Positions 1-8,708 of a stretch of 64,000 bases of DNA are shown here, one piece after another. The notes under the pieces are model-generated. The model did no database searches. It had not been told where the DNA came from and saw only the letters and a program-made list of their open reading frames with translations. The DNA is from Agaribacter marinus (GTDB lineage Bacteria; Pseudomonadota; Gammaproteobacteria; Enterobacterales; Alteromonadaceae). How positions within the stretch are numbered: the first letter of the stretch is position 1; each line of letters opens with the position of its first letter. The stretch lies in the NCBI RefSeq assembly GCF_030160655.1, contig NZ_BSOT01000005.1:1693546-1757545 (forward strand), given 5' to 3'. Position numbers and translations under genes: made by a program.

Positions 1-498
1 AAGCTCAGATACCGCTCGCTCTCGTGACACATCATCGACGACATTTGCCAGCATAGCTTGAGACAAAATGGCGAAAGCGATGTCGTCATTGCTATGGAAG
101 CTTGCACACAACGCTGATAAAGCAAATCTATTAGACAAGTCAGACAAAAAAACGTCAACTGACGTTTCATCTTTTCTAATTGCAAATAAACCTTGTTCTA
201 CACACCAGTCGAGAGACAAATCAGAGTCACTAATAAATGCCACAATATCCGCGACTGAAGGACAATCAGATACTTTACTCACATACCGCCATCCAATATG
301 TTCGGCCAGAGCCTCAGTTATAACGTCTTCACTTAAAATAGCTAACCGGCTTATAGCCTGAATGTTGGAACAATCTAGCTCCTTAACAGTGTCAGAAATT
401 AACGTCATTTGAATTGGGGAGAACTCAAAATTTTTGCTTAGCTTATCTAACAAAACATTATCGATGTCTCTAAAATCTAGCTCGAGTGGATCTATCAC
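1..498 (-). CDS. gspE: GspE/PilB-type secretion ATPase, N-terminal part (cut by window edge)
   Basis: The minus-strand frame opens with GTG at 498; an in-frame TAG lies two codons upstream, so this start is almost forced. The frame stays open to the left edge (166 codons visible). Residues 52-73, including LSEDVITEALAEHIGWRYV, have the pattern of the N-terminal domain of type II secretion/type IV pilus ATPases (a 'L.LLSE..L..ALAE.LG..YV' motif), followed by the usual second half of that domain. Walker motifs would lie outside the window. In the family this cytoplasmic ATPase powers pseudopilus assembly and docks on GspL. It is divergent from a gspL-like gene, which supports the call. PilB or MshE remain possible because only the N-domain is visible. 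Confidence 0.6.
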   Translation of the reverse strand, partial: MIDPLELDFRDIDNVLLDKLSKNFEFSPIQMTLISDTVKELDCSNIQAISRLAILSEDVITEALAEHIGWRYVSKVSDCPSVADIVAFISDSDLSLDWCVEQGLFAIRKDETSVDVFLSDLSNRFALSALCASFHSNDDIAFAILSQAMLANVVDDVSRERAVSEL

Positions 499-601
499 TT
501 TCTAAATATGCCTTAACACACTAATTATGTTATTTATTTACTGCATCGCAATAGTGTATATTAGGCGGCTAATACAATAAATAAAAATATCGGTGAATTA
601 A
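499..601. promoter_or_regulatory. divergent spacer between gspE-like and gspL-like genes
   Basis: This 103-base AT-rich spacer must hold promoters for both directions. On the plus strand a TATATT at 557-562 could be a -10 box, but the hexamer 17 bases upstream (TTATTT) is a poor -35 match. I see no convincing operator. Confidence 0.3.
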
Positions 602-1537
602 GTGAAGTCCTCCGCAACGATTCAATCCGCAACGACAACTATACTTGATTTCATCGAGCAGTTGTTCTGGACTCAAGATCGTGATATCGACATTGAGTCC
701 CACTGTTTTTATGTTTTCAAACTCTTCCCTCAAGGAATGACTAAGGAAGAGCTAAATAAATGGTGTGAACTTCAATGCGATATATTGGCACCATTTAAAC
801 AACGTTTTTTTTATAGCTACATTAGCAAAGTAGGAATTCATATTTGGTACTCAAAGTATACGCTTAAAGGTATACCTGAAACAGCGATACAAAAAAAAAT
901 GACGAATGGCGATCACTCACTCGTTGGTCAAACATTCCAATATAAGCAAACTTGGAAAAATGGCGTTATGACAAGCTGCATTGCAATTCATTTGAATGAC
1001 GAAAAGCCGGGAAGATTATTAGAATCCATAGTTATTAATAAGCAAAATGCGTGGGCAGTCAAACGACATGTCGAAAGCGCGCTGAAAGCTCCGTTGACGT
1101 GGTTAAAAGTCAGTATTGCTCTATGGTTGGTAGTCATGATTGGTTTATCATCAGCTTGGTTCACACAAGTTTATCAGCAGCGTTACCTACTGAGTACTAA
1201 TGAAAAACTCACTGAAGCAATTGGTCCAAAATTAGATAAACGAAGCGAGCTAATTGAAGCGACCTCAATAATTAACTCTTTGCAAGGATGGAAACTCGAA
1301 TACTATACACTTCCTGATGCCTTAGGTAAGGTTTTGTTCGAACTTAATGCGCTATCTAGCGTCGCAGTAAACCGATTGCAATGGCAAAATAAACAGCTTG
1401 CTATCGAATTTGTAGCGAACAATATAGACATTGCATCGCTTGTTGAGAACACACAAGAGATCAGTGGGGTACAAAACGCTAACATAGTACCTCATAACAG
1501 CACAGATACGTGGGTATTGGAAGTACAATGGAACTGA
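602..1537 (+). CDS. gspL: GspL-like type II secretion assembly-platform protein
   Basis: This 311-residue protein starts with GTG at 602. It has a cytoplasmic part (about 1-163), one strong transmembrane helix (about 164-187, SIALWLVVMIGLSSAWF) and a periplasmic C-terminal part ending in a small alpha/beta region. That is the layout of GspL/PilN-type proteins, which link the ATPase to the inner-membrane platform. The cytoplasmic part is shorter than in classical GspL (about 400 residues in total), so it may be a divergent or MshI/PilN-like form. The assignment rests on topology and on the neighbours: gspM-, gspC- and gspD-like genes downstream in the same direction and a gspE-like gene divergently upstream. 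Confidence 0.5.
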   Translation: MKSSATIQSATTTILDFIEQLFWTQDRDIDIESHCFYVFKLFPQGMTKEELNKWCELQCDILAPFKQRFFYSYISKVGIHIWYSKYTLKGIPETAIQKKMTNGDHSLVGQTFQYKQTWKNGVMTSCIAIHLNDEKPGRLLESIVINKQNAWAVKRHVESALKAPLTWLKVSIALWLVVMIGLSSAWFTQVYQQRYLLSTNEKLTEAIGPKLDKRSELIEATSIINSLQGWKLEYYTLPDALGKVLFELNALSSVAVNRLQWQNKQLAIEFVANNIDIASLVENTQEISGVQNANIVPHNSTDTWVLEVQWN

Positions 1538-2109
1538 TGTCCAAAGGAGAAATAATTAAGAATAAACTGATTGAAGAAGTAAGTAATCAACCACGACTTC
1601 AATGGCTACTTTTAGTTGTGGTAATTATTCTCTTGATATCTGTTACGAAAAGCTATTTTGATTTAGTTTACAACGAACGTGAAAACACTCAATCTGAAGT
1701 TAGAATTCATGAAAAACTGCTCGATGTGCAAAGTACTGATTTTTCTGAAAGTACATTAACCAACAATAAGGAACTGGCATATTCTTTACTTAACAAACTT
1801 CCATCAGCTAGCTCAAATAGTACAGCAGAAGCGAGTGCACTTGCCACGCTAGAAGCTGACCTACAAGGTATTATTGAGAGAAGCCGGTTCAATCTTTTAG
1901 GGTCAGAAGAAATAATTGTGGCTAATGAAAAACTCTGGTCAATTAGAATTGAGGTCAACGGTCGGCTCCCGCCTAAACAACTGATTAAGTTTTTCACACT
2001 ATTTGAAACAGAAAAGAGCAATAAACGAATCGCTTCAATACAATACTCCCCGACGACTGCGAATACAGCAGTTATTGCCGTCGATTTTCTTTATCGAGAA
2101 CGGAAATAA
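1528..2109 (+). CDS. gspM: GspM-like type II secretion protein
   Basis: This is a small bitopic protein of about 193 residues: a short cytoplasmic N-terminus, a transmembrane helix at about residues 25-45 (LLLVVVIILLISV), then a helical, coiled-coil-like stretch and a small periplasmic domain. This matches GspM/PilO, the partner of GspL. The start is either ATG 1528 (GGAAG four bases upstream) or ATG 1537, which overlaps the preceding TGA; either implies translational coupling to the gspL-like gene. Sequence conservation in this family is low, so position and topology carry the call. Confidence 0.45.
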   Translation: MELMSKGEIIKNKLIEEVSNQPRLQWLLLVVVIILLISVTKSYFDLVYNERENTQSEVRIHEKLLDVQSTDFSESTLTNNKELAYSLLNKLPSASSNSTAEASALATLEADLQGIIERSRFNLLGSEEIIVANEKLWSIRIEVNGRLPPKQLIKFFTLFETEKSNKRIASIQYSPTTANTAVIAVDFLYRERK

Positions 2110-2110
2110 T

Positions 2111-2617
2111 ATGAACCCTGTGGTTAAAATATTTACAGTAGCCTTATTTGTCGCGGCTGGTGCCGGTGTGTTACTATCATTTAATAAAATTGACGTCTCT
2201 TCAAAAAACATGGTATCCGAAGTTGCAGCAACGTTACTCCCATCTAAAAGCGATTGGCGTAGAGTGCTTGAGAGCACTGCGCAATTTAACGGGTTACAAG
2301 ACACGTTATCTGAAGAAGATACGCCCAGGCTGATTAAGGACGACGAAAAAAAAATGGATCCAAATGATATTAATGCGTCCAAACTTATTGGCTTAATGTC
2401 TGATGGCAAAGGAATGGCAATATTGCAAATACCAAAAGTAGATGAACACAAACAGTTTATTTCATATGAAACTACCAATGTCCTTGTAGGAGAAACTATT
2501 TTAAATGGATGGTCATTGGGCAGTGTTGACGCTACTAGTGCTCATTGGCTTCATAAAGAAGCAAATCAAGAGCATGTGCAATTTATTTTTAAACCACATC
2601 ACGATAAAAGAATGTAA
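2111..2617 (+). CDS. gspC: GspC-like (XpsN-like) inner-membrane protein of the type II secretion system
   Basis: The ATG at 2111 lies directly after the preceding stop and gives 168 residues. An N-terminal transmembrane anchor (about residues 5-23, VKIFTVALFVAAGAGVLLSF) is followed by a periplasmic linker and a small beta-rich domain (about 95-165) containing VGETILNGWSLGSVDATSAHW. That reads like the homology-region domain of GspC/PilP, which contacts the N0 domain of the secretin. No PDZ domain is present, unlike E. coli or Vibrio GspC, and the size resembles the shorter XpsN-type. It sits between gspM-like and secretin genes, as in the Xanthomonas xps order L-M-N-D. Confidence 0.5.
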   Translation: MNPVVKIFTVALFVAAGAGVLLSFNKIDVSSKNMVSEVAATLLPSKSDWRRVLESTAQFNGLQDTLSEEDTPRLIKDDEKKMDPNDINASKLIGLMSDGKGMAILQIPKVDEHKQFISYETTNVLVGETILNGWSLGSVDATSAHWLHKEANQEHVQFIFKPHHDKRM

Positions 2618-2621
2618 ATTG

Positions 2622-4748
2622 ATGTTAATGATTTCAAAAAGAATAATCGCTATTCTGGCTTTTTCTGCCGTTGTAGTAGGTTGCGCTCAACTTAAAGGGC
2701 CAGGCTACAAATTGTCGCAAAAAGACAATGAAACATTCACCAAACCTATCAGAGGCCCCAAGAGTAAAATTGTACAAGACGACGAAGCGGCAATCGAAGT
2801 GGGGGAAGCAGAGGATAAGGTGCAGCCCACACTATTTAAGAACGCGCCAACGCTAAGTGTAGAACAAAAAGCAGAGGTAGCAAGTGATTCAATATTGCCA
2901 AAACTCAATAATCAAACCAAGGTAAGTAGACTCAGTTTTAACAATATGCCAGTGAGTACGTTTATCAATGAAATTTTTGGTAATCAGTTGGGCTTAAGTT
3001 TCGTTATTGAACCTCAAGTGGCAGAAGCGACAGATCTGGTCACAATGCGTTTGGCTAGCCCCTTAACCCCAAACGACCTATACAGAATAGCGACGAGAAC
3101 ACTTGCTCCATATGGTGTTACAACGTCACTACAAGACGAGTTACTAGTGTTCAGCTATTCGGAAGACGCGAGTGCGGAAGATACACCACTACTGATTAGT
3201 GGGAGAGCCTTACCCGATGTCCCCCCTTCCAATCGCCCATTATTTTATGTATATCCTGTTAAATCTGTAAATGCAAACAACGTAGAAAACTATCTCCGAC
3301 AGCTGTTCAAGTCAAGTGAGTTGAATGTAGTTCATGACTTTGTTAGCAATTCAATAATACTCAAGGGACAACGCTTAAAAGTTGAACAAGCCATCGCAGC
3401 CACAAAATTATTCGATGTGCCAGAAATGGCTGGTATGTATAGTCGAATTGTCGTTCCAGAGATAAGTAACGTACTGGAATTAGCAACGAACTTACAGAAA
3501 ATTCTTGAGGCAGAAGGTTTTTTCGTCGCGCAAAACGGCAATTCAGGCTCTCCAATTAGGTTGCTCCCCTTAGAAAGTACCGGGCAACTTATAGTGTTTT
3601 CAAAGTCAAAAGAATTACTGATACATATAGAGGATTGGATCAATACAATTGAAATCAAACGCCAAAATGAGATCGAAGAGGGCTTCTTTAGCTATGTTGT
3701 ACAAAGTACATTAGCAACTCATGTGGTGGATGTTCTTGGTCAATTAGGAGTCGCTGATTACGTCGCGCCTAACAATGACGAAAACGAAACTCGCGATGCC
3801 CCTAGAAATAATTCAACTACCAATTCACGCGCAAATAGACGAAGTGAAAATAATAACTCATCAAATTCAAGTGACCTAGGAACTTATACCGTAGATGAAC
3901 AAAGTAATACGATATTTTTTAGGGGTTCGGGTAAAACTTGGCTTGATATTCTTCCAGTAATAAAGCGTCTTGACAAACCCGCACCATCGGTGATGATTGA
4001 AGCCGTTCTTGTTGAAATTTCGTTAAGTGATAAGGAAGAAACTGGCGTTCAATGGCTGGCGAATTCGAGTATAGACAAATACAACGGAAGTTTACGCACT
4101 AACTTTCCGTTGGAAAACGCATCGAATGGCTTTGCCTTTACACTAGACAGCGCTGGGATTACAAGAGCAACGATTAACGCGTTTTATCAAAATGACAAAG
4201 CTAATATTCGTTCACGACCCAGAATTATGGTGAAAAGTGGTGAAGAAGCAAACTTTAATGCTCTGACTAGAATTCCTGTCGTATCTTCTTCAGTTCAAAG
4301 TGTCGAAACACCTGACGCACCAACAGTTCAAAATGTAACCTACCTAGATACAGGCGTGGTATTAGATATAAAACCAACCGTTCATGCATCAGGTTTTGTT
4401 GATTTAGAAATAAGTCAAACACTCAGTCAAGCCAGTACTTCAGTTGGTGCAGCAGGAAACCCTCGTATAATAGAACGTAAAGTAAATACAAAAGTTACAT
4501 TGCGTGATGGCGGCTCGGTATTAATCGGCGGATTGATATCTTCATCTACATCCGACGGTACTCAGGGTATTCCTTTACTCGGACGTCTTCCCATAATAGG
4601 AAAGTTATTCAGTACTGATATAGAAAAGCAAGACCGGACTGAACTTATGATCATGATTATTCCCTACGTATCTAACTCCCCATCTGAATCTGAATCTTTA
4701 ACAGATGAATTTCAGTTAGAACGAATTAGAGCTTTATCCATTAACTAG
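2622..4748 (+). CDS. gspD: lipoprotein secretin GspD (type II secretion outer-membrane channel)
   Basis: This is an outer-membrane secretin of about 708 residues. From the ATG at 2622 the N-terminus is a lipoprotein signal ending VVVGC, so Cys21 would be the lipidated residue. Then come N0/N1-type periplasmic repeats, an Asn/Ser/Arg-rich linker between N-domains (encoded near 3770-3880), and a full secretin domain with VMIEAVLVEISLSD, VTLRDGGSVLIGGLI and GIPLLGRLPIIGKLF near the C-terminus. Liposecretins such as HxcQ and XpsD are known and can reach the outer membrane without a separate pilotin. It is the fourth gene of the L-M-C-D operon. The secretin call is certain; which secretion branch it serves is inference. 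Confidence 0.9.
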   Translation: MLMISKRIIAILAFSAVVVGCAQLKGPGYKLSQKDNETFTKPIRGPKSKIVQDDEAAIEVGEAEDKVQPTLFKNAPTLSVEQKAEVASDSILPKLNNQTKVSRLSFNNMPVSTFINEIFGNQLGLSFVIEPQVAEATDLVTMRLASPLTPNDLYRIATRTLAPYGVTTSLQDELLVFSYSEDASAEDTPLLISGRALPDVPPSNRPLFYVYPVKSVNANNVENYLRQLFKSSELNVVHDFVSNSIILKGQRLKVEQAIAATKLFDVPEMAGMYSRIVVPEISNVLELATNLQKILEAEGFFVAQNGNSGSPIRLLPLESTGQLIVFSKSKELLIHIEDWINTIEIKRQNEIEEGFFSYVVQSTLATHVVDVLGQLGVADYVAPNNDENETRDAPRNNSTTNSRANRRSENNNSSNSSDLGTYTVDEQSNTIFFRGSGKTWLDILPVIKRLDKPAPSVMIEAVLVEISLSDKEETGVQWLANSSIDKYNGSLRTNFPLENASNGFAFTLDSAGITRATINAFYQNDKANIRSRPRIMVKSGEEANFNALTRIPVVSSSVQSVETPDAPTVQNVTYLDTGVVLDIKPTVHASGFVDLEISQTLSQASTSVGAAGNPRIIERKVNTKVTLRDGGSVLIGGLISSSTSDGTQGIPLLGRLPIIGKLFSTDIEKQDRTELMIMIIPYVSNSPSESESLTDEFQLERIRALSIN

Positions 4749-4758
4749 TGAAAAAAGA

Positions 4759-5301
4759 ATGAATATCTTAAAAAAGTCAGCATTTATCTTATTTAGCTTA
4801 TCATCAGCATGCAGTCAGGCAGAACAGCCCGAAAATATAAACAATTCTTCAGGTGATGTTAGAGCACTGGACAGTCAACTTCCTGAATTGGGCAGTTTTG
4901 AGTGTATAGGTGAATTTAGACCCCAGGTAAGTATGCTAGGACGAGGTGACGATTATCCAAACTTTATTGCTAAAGACATTACTGATGAGTTATTAAAACA
5001 AGACTATGCCTCTAGACTTATCTCCGCAACATGTACAAATGAAGCGCAATTTGGGATTAAGACGGCGACCATTACTAAAAATGGAGAAAACCAACAAGTA
5101 TTAGATTATTTAGAAGCAACATTTCCACTCGACTTAGTGGTCTTCAACGGCGAGGAAAATTGGCGGCTTGATGCAGATATCAAATATGAAGTAAGTGGTT
5201 TAGTCACAAAGGAACAGCCTGAATTAGTTAAACACTTTATCGTAAACCAAAGTTACGATATGGATGGCAAAGTGCTGAAAAAAATATTCGTTAAAGAATA
5301 A
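4759..5301 (+). CDS. exported protein of unknown function, downstream of gspD
   Basis: I do not recognise this 180-residue protein. It begins with a short export signal (MNILKKSAFILFSLSSACSQ); Cys18 could be lipidated although the lipobox is imperfect. The mature part contains two further cysteines in a FECIGEF segment and a SATCTNE segment, which could form a disulfide. The gene starts ten bases after the secretin stop, is in the same direction and is the last gene of the cluster, so it may be an accessory such as a pilotin-like factor or an assembly partner. That role is inference. Confidence 0.5.
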   Translation: MNILKKSAFILFSLSSACSQAEQPENINNSSGDVRALDSQLPELGSFECIGEFRPQVSMLGRGDDYPNFIAKDITDELLKQDYASRLISATCTNEAQFGIKTATITKNGENQQVLDYLEATFPLDLVVFNGEENWRLDADIKYEVSGLVTKEQPELVKHFIVNQSYDMDGKVLKKIFVKE

Positions 5302-5312
5302 AGACATTTATG

Positions 5313-5334
5313 AAGCGCTGCTAAAGCAGCGCTT
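5313..5334. terminator. hairpin between convergent gspD operon and rfbB
   Basis: A perfect 9-bp stem (AAGCGCTGC / GCAGCGCTT) with loop TAAA lies between the converging operons and overlaps the rfbB stop codon at 5321-5323. T-tracts are short on both sides, so termination may be weak or aided by convergence. Confidence 0.5.
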
Positions 5335-6385
5335 TCCACCATCCATCATTTTGTAAGTACCAGTCAATCGTTTTATCGATACCTGATTCAAATGTTTCTT
5401 TCGGCTTATAAGCCAGCTCGTTCGTAGACTTTGTCGCATCAATGGCATAGCGCCTATCATGCCCCGCTCTATCGGTCACATACGTAATTAGTGAGGATGA
5501 CTGCCCAACTGAAGCTTTTTGAGCCAAAGGATACTTATCAATTAGAGTGGGCGTTTTTGTAAATGCAGCGTCTACTTTTTCGCATATCAATTTAACAATA
5601 TCAATATTCGCCCACTCATTGTGGCCACCAATATTGTAGTTTTCACCTAGCTTCCCTTCGTTAATTACCAACTCGATACCACGTGCATGGTCTTCAACGT
5701 ACAGCCAATCACGAATTTGTTGGCCATCGCCATAAATAGGTAATGGTTTATTCTGCAAAATATTAGTGAGTACTAATGGAATCAGCTTCTCAGGAAAGTG
5801 ATACGGTCCATAATTATTAGAGCAATTACTCGTTGTTACATTTAAGCCGTAGGTATGATGATATGCCCTAACTAGGTGATCACTTGCCGCTTTGCTCGCT
5901 GAATATGGCGAATTTGGTGCATACGCAGTGTCTTCCGTAAACGCTGGGTCGGTGGGAGATAACGTTCCGTACACTTCATCCGTACTCACGTGGTGAAACC
6001 GGTGCTCGATTAGTTTGTCAGGAGCATCTAGCCAAACAGCCTTTGCCGCTTTAAGTAAAGAATAAGTTCCAATAATATTTGTTTCAATAAACGCGTCAGG
6101 GCCAGTTATTGAGCGGTCTACATGAGATTCAGCGGCAAAATGCACAATCGTATTAATGGCATGTTTGTCTAAGAGTTCTGCCACCAAATTTGTATCACAT
6201 ATATCCCCTTTAACAAAGGTGAAGTTAGGATCATCCATCACCGGTGACAGACTTTCTATATTGCCTGCATAGGTAAGCGCGTCCAAAACAACCACGATAT
6301 CACTTGGGTTGTTTTTCAACCAATAATGAACAAAATTTACGCCTATAAAGCCGGCACCACCCGTTACGAGCAATCGTTTCGACAT
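5321..6385 (-). CDS. rfbB: dTDP-glucose 4,6-dehydratase
   Basis: This 354-residue short-chain dehydrogenase-like enzyme of the extended type makes dTDP-4-keto-6-deoxyglucose, the second step of dTDP-L-rhamnose synthesis. The NAD-binding motif GGAGFIG is at about residues 8-14 and the catalytic YSASK motif is near residue 160. The substrate-specific HVSTDEVYG and NCSNNYGPYHFPEKLIP segments are present. Length and motifs are full for RfbB/RmlB. It is the last gene of the minus-strand operon and follows rfbD by 14 bases. Confidence 0.97.
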   Translation of the reverse strand: MSKRLLVTGGAGFIGVNFVHYWLKNNPSDIVVVLDALTYAGNIESLSPVMDDPNFTFVKGDICDTNLVAELLDKHAINTIVHFAAESHVDRSITGPDAFIETNIIGTYSLLKAAKAVWLDAPDKLIEHRFHHVSTDEVYGTLSPTDPAFTEDTAYAPNSPYSASKAASDHLVRAYHHTYGLNVTTSNCSNNYGPYHFPEKLIPLVLTNILQNKPLPIYGDGQQIRDWLYVEDHARGIELVINEGKLGENYNIGGHNEWANIDIVKLICEKVDAAFTKTPTLIDKYPLAQKASVGQSSSLITYVTDRAGHDRRYAIDATKSTNELAYKPKETFESGIDKTIDWYLQNDGWWKALL

Positions 6386-6399
6386 CTACAATATCCTAT

Positions 6400-7260
6400 C
6401 TAATTCGGTGTATTTAATTCTTGAAGCACTTTTAATAAGGGTTTTCGCCAATGTTCAAGTGCGATGTAAGGTATGATTTCTTTTAATGACGCTTTACTCA
6501 GCACACTGTAAGTAGGCCGTTTAGCTGGTGTCGGATACGCAATTGTCGGTACAGGTTTTATAGGTATTTGCTTCTCCAACATACCAAGTGTCAATCCCAA
6601 TTCTTGAATAGCCATAGCAAAATCATACCATGTCGTTACGCCTTCATCTGTCACATGGTGAGCACCTGTTAATTTTTCGTTAAAGGCGGCCAAACAAGTT
6701 TTCGCTAAGGTATGAGCCGATGTTGGTGATCCCACTTGATCGTCAATGACCTGTAATTCTGGTTTTTCTGCCATCAATCTGAGCATGGTTTTAACAAAGT
6801 TATTCCCATATTCAGAATAAACCCAACTGGTACGTAAAATACAACTGCAATCAGCAAACTCTGACAACAAAATTGACTCACCTGCTGCTTTGCTCGCGCC
6901 ATAAGCGTTAAGAGGCTGATGACTATCATTTGGCAAATAGGGAGAACCTTTGCTTCCTGAAAAAACATAATCTGTAGAAACGTGTACTAAATGGGCATTC
7001 ATTTTTGACGCCGCATTGGCGATATTTTTTACTGCAAGCTCATTTAATGCAAAGGCATTTTTAGGTTCCGACTCAGCTAAATCGACAGCAGTATACGCAG
7101 AAGCATTTATCACACCAATAGGGTTTAGTGCTGTAATCTTCTCAGTACAAGCTTGTGAATCAAAGACATCAATCTCTTCACGCCCTAAACATAGCACATC
7201 AGGGTTTGTATTCTTTATTGCCTTAGCAAGCTGGCCATTTTTACCAATAACAACTATCAC
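6400..7260 (-). CDS. rfbD: dTDP-4-dehydrorhamnose reductase
   Basis: This 286-residue enzyme is a member of the RmlD family, which reduces dTDP-4-keto-L-rhamnose to dTDP-L-rhamnose using NAD(P)H. Visible are the N-terminal IGKNGQLAKAI nucleotide-binding loop (a G..GQLG variant), the VSTDYVFSG motif and the catalytic AYGASKAAGE (Tyr-x3-Lys). It lies between rfbC and rfbB with short spacings, as expected for one transcript. Length is normal. Confidence 0.96.
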   Translation of the reverse strand: MIVVIGKNGQLAKAIKNTNPDVLCLGREEIDVFDSQACTEKITALNPIGVINASAYTAVDLAESEPKNAFALNELAVKNIANAASKMNAHLVHVSTDYVFSGSKGSPYLPNDSHQPLNAYGASKAAGESILLSEFADCSCILRTSWVYSEYGNNFVKTMLRLMAEKPELQVIDDQVGSPTSAHTLAKTCLAAFNEKLTGAHHVTDEGVTTWYDFAMAIQELGLTLGMLEKQIPIKPVPTIAYPTPAKRPTYSVLSKASLKEIIPYIALEHWRKPLLKVLQELNTPN

Positions 7261-7272
7261 TAATACTACTCA

Positions 7273-7815
7273 CTAAAATTTAGGGGCGTCTGAAAACGAC
7301 ATTCCGTCTTTATCTTTTGCCGATAATTGCGGCGTTCCAGCGAGCAAAGGCCACTGAATACCAAGCGTAGCATCATCATATTTAATCGACACTTCAGACT
7401 CAGGGTGATAATAGTCTGTGCACTTATAGACAAATTCAGCACTTTCACTCGTTACATAAAAGCCGTGCGCAAAGCCTGCAGGTACCCAAAGCTGACGTTT
7501 ATTTTGTGCGGATAACTCATAACCAACCCATTGACCAAAGGTGCTACTGGACTGACGTAAATCTACCGCCACATCAAATACCGAGCCTTGCGTAACACGC
7601 ACAAGCTTTCCTTGGGTTTGTGTTAACTGATAATGCAAGCCTCTTAAAATACCTTGAGAAGATTTACTGTGATTATCCTGAACGAAGCTAACATCTGCAC
7701 AGTGTTGACGAAACCAATCATCTCTAAAAGTCTCTAAAAAGAATCCTCTTTCATCGCCAAATACCTTAGGCTCAATCAATTTAACATCGGGAATACTGGT
7801 TTCAATTACTTGCAT
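7273..7815 (-). CDS. rfbC: dTDP-4-dehydrorhamnose 3,5-epimerase
   Basis: This 180-residue cupin-fold epimerase is typical of RmlC: residues near the start read IEPKVFGDERGFFLETF, followed by FVQDNHSKSSQGILRGLHYQ carrying the active-site His, and the VDLR and GFAHGF segments. It converts the RfbB product to dTDP-4-keto-L-rhamnose. The ATG at 7815 follows the rfbA stop by two bases, so it is probably translationally coupled to rfbA. Confidence 0.96.
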   Translation of the reverse strand: MQVIETSIPDVKLIEPKVFGDERGFFLETFRDDWFRQHCADVSFVQDNHSKSSQGILRGLHYQLTQTQGKLVRVTQGSVFDVAVDLRQSSSTFGQWVGYELSAQNKRQLWVPAGFAHGFYVTSESAEFVYKCTDYYHPESEVSIKYDDATLGIQWPLLAGTPQLSAKDKDGMSFSDAPKF

Positions 7816-7817
7816 AA

Positions 7818-8699
7818 TTACTTTATTTTCTCATCTAAAATTTTAATTAAATATTGTCCATAGCCACTCTTCACCAGTGGTTGTGCCAAGGCGGCTAAGG
7901 CCTCCTTGTCGATGTATCCTTTACGAAACGCAATTTCTTCAGGACAACAAATCTTTAAGCCCTGTCGCTTTTCAATATTAGCGATAAAGTTTGCAGCATC
8001 TAACAGGCTATCAATCGTACCGGTATCTAACCAAGCAGACCCTCGACCAATAAGTTCGACACTCAAATTACCGTTCGCCAAATACATATTGTTCAAGTCG
8101 GTAATCTCTAGCTCACCCCGTACAGACGGTTTTACTTGTTTCGCATAATCAACCACGTGATTATCATAAAAGTACAAACCCGTAACGGCATAATTTGATT
8201 TAGGCGAGCGTGGTTTTTCTTCAATAGACAAAGCCTTCCAACTATCGTCAAAATCCACAACACCATAGCGCTCAGGATCATTTACATGATACCCAAATAC
8301 AGTCGCGCCTTGCGTTTTTCGACTAACTGCCTCTAACGATTTTTGTAGATCGTGCCCGTAAAATAAATTGTCTCCTAACACCAGAGCACAGGGTTCATTA
8401 CCTATAAATGATTCGCCCAATAGAAACGCTTGAGCTAAGCCATCGGGCGAAGGCTGCACAGTGTACTGAAGTGTTACTCCCCATTTCTCACCATTACCCA
8501 ACAAGTCCTGAAAGCGATGCAATTCTGAAGGTGTCGTAATAATTAGAATTTCGCGAATACCAGCGAGCATTAAGGTCGCAAGAGGATAATAAATCATCGG
8601 TTTATCATAAACAGGCATTAACTGTTTACTCACCACCTGAGTGAGTGGATGCAGTCGCGTGCCAGAGCCTCCAGCTAATATTATTCCTTTTCGTGCCAT
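7818..8699 (-). CDS. rfbA: glucose-1-phosphate thymidylyltransferase
   Basis: This 293-residue nucleotidyltransferase commits glucose-1-phosphate to dTDP-sugar synthesis. It has the signature [16 protein letters not shown] at the N-terminus, the [11 protein letters not shown] segment and an [11 protein letters not shown] metal/sugar-binding segment. Length is standard for RmlA. It is the first of the four rhamnose genes (order A-C-D-B), nine bases after the kpsE-like gene. This suggests the exported polymer contains rhamnose, or a sugar made from the same intermediate. Confidence 0.97.
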   Translation of the reverse strand: MARKGIILAGGSGTRLHPLTQVVSKQLMPVYDKPMIYYPLATLMLAGIREILIITTPSELHRFQDLLGNGEKWGVTLQYTVQPSPDGLAQAFLLGESFIGNEPCALVLGDNLFYGHDLQKSLEAVSRKTQGATVFGYHVNDPERYGVVDFDDSWKALSIEEKPRSPKSNYAVTGLYFYDNHVVDYAKQVKPSVRGELEITDLNNMYLANGNLSVELIGRGSAWLDTGTIDSLLDAANFIANIEKRQGLKICCPEEIAFRKGYIDKEALAALAQPLVKSGYGQYLIKILDEKIK

Positions 8700-8708
8700 C
8701 GCTATCTC

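Noticed and set aside
68-361. 97-codon plus-strand frame at the left edge
   Set aside because: The opposite strand carries the gspE-like coding sequence with clear domain similarity.
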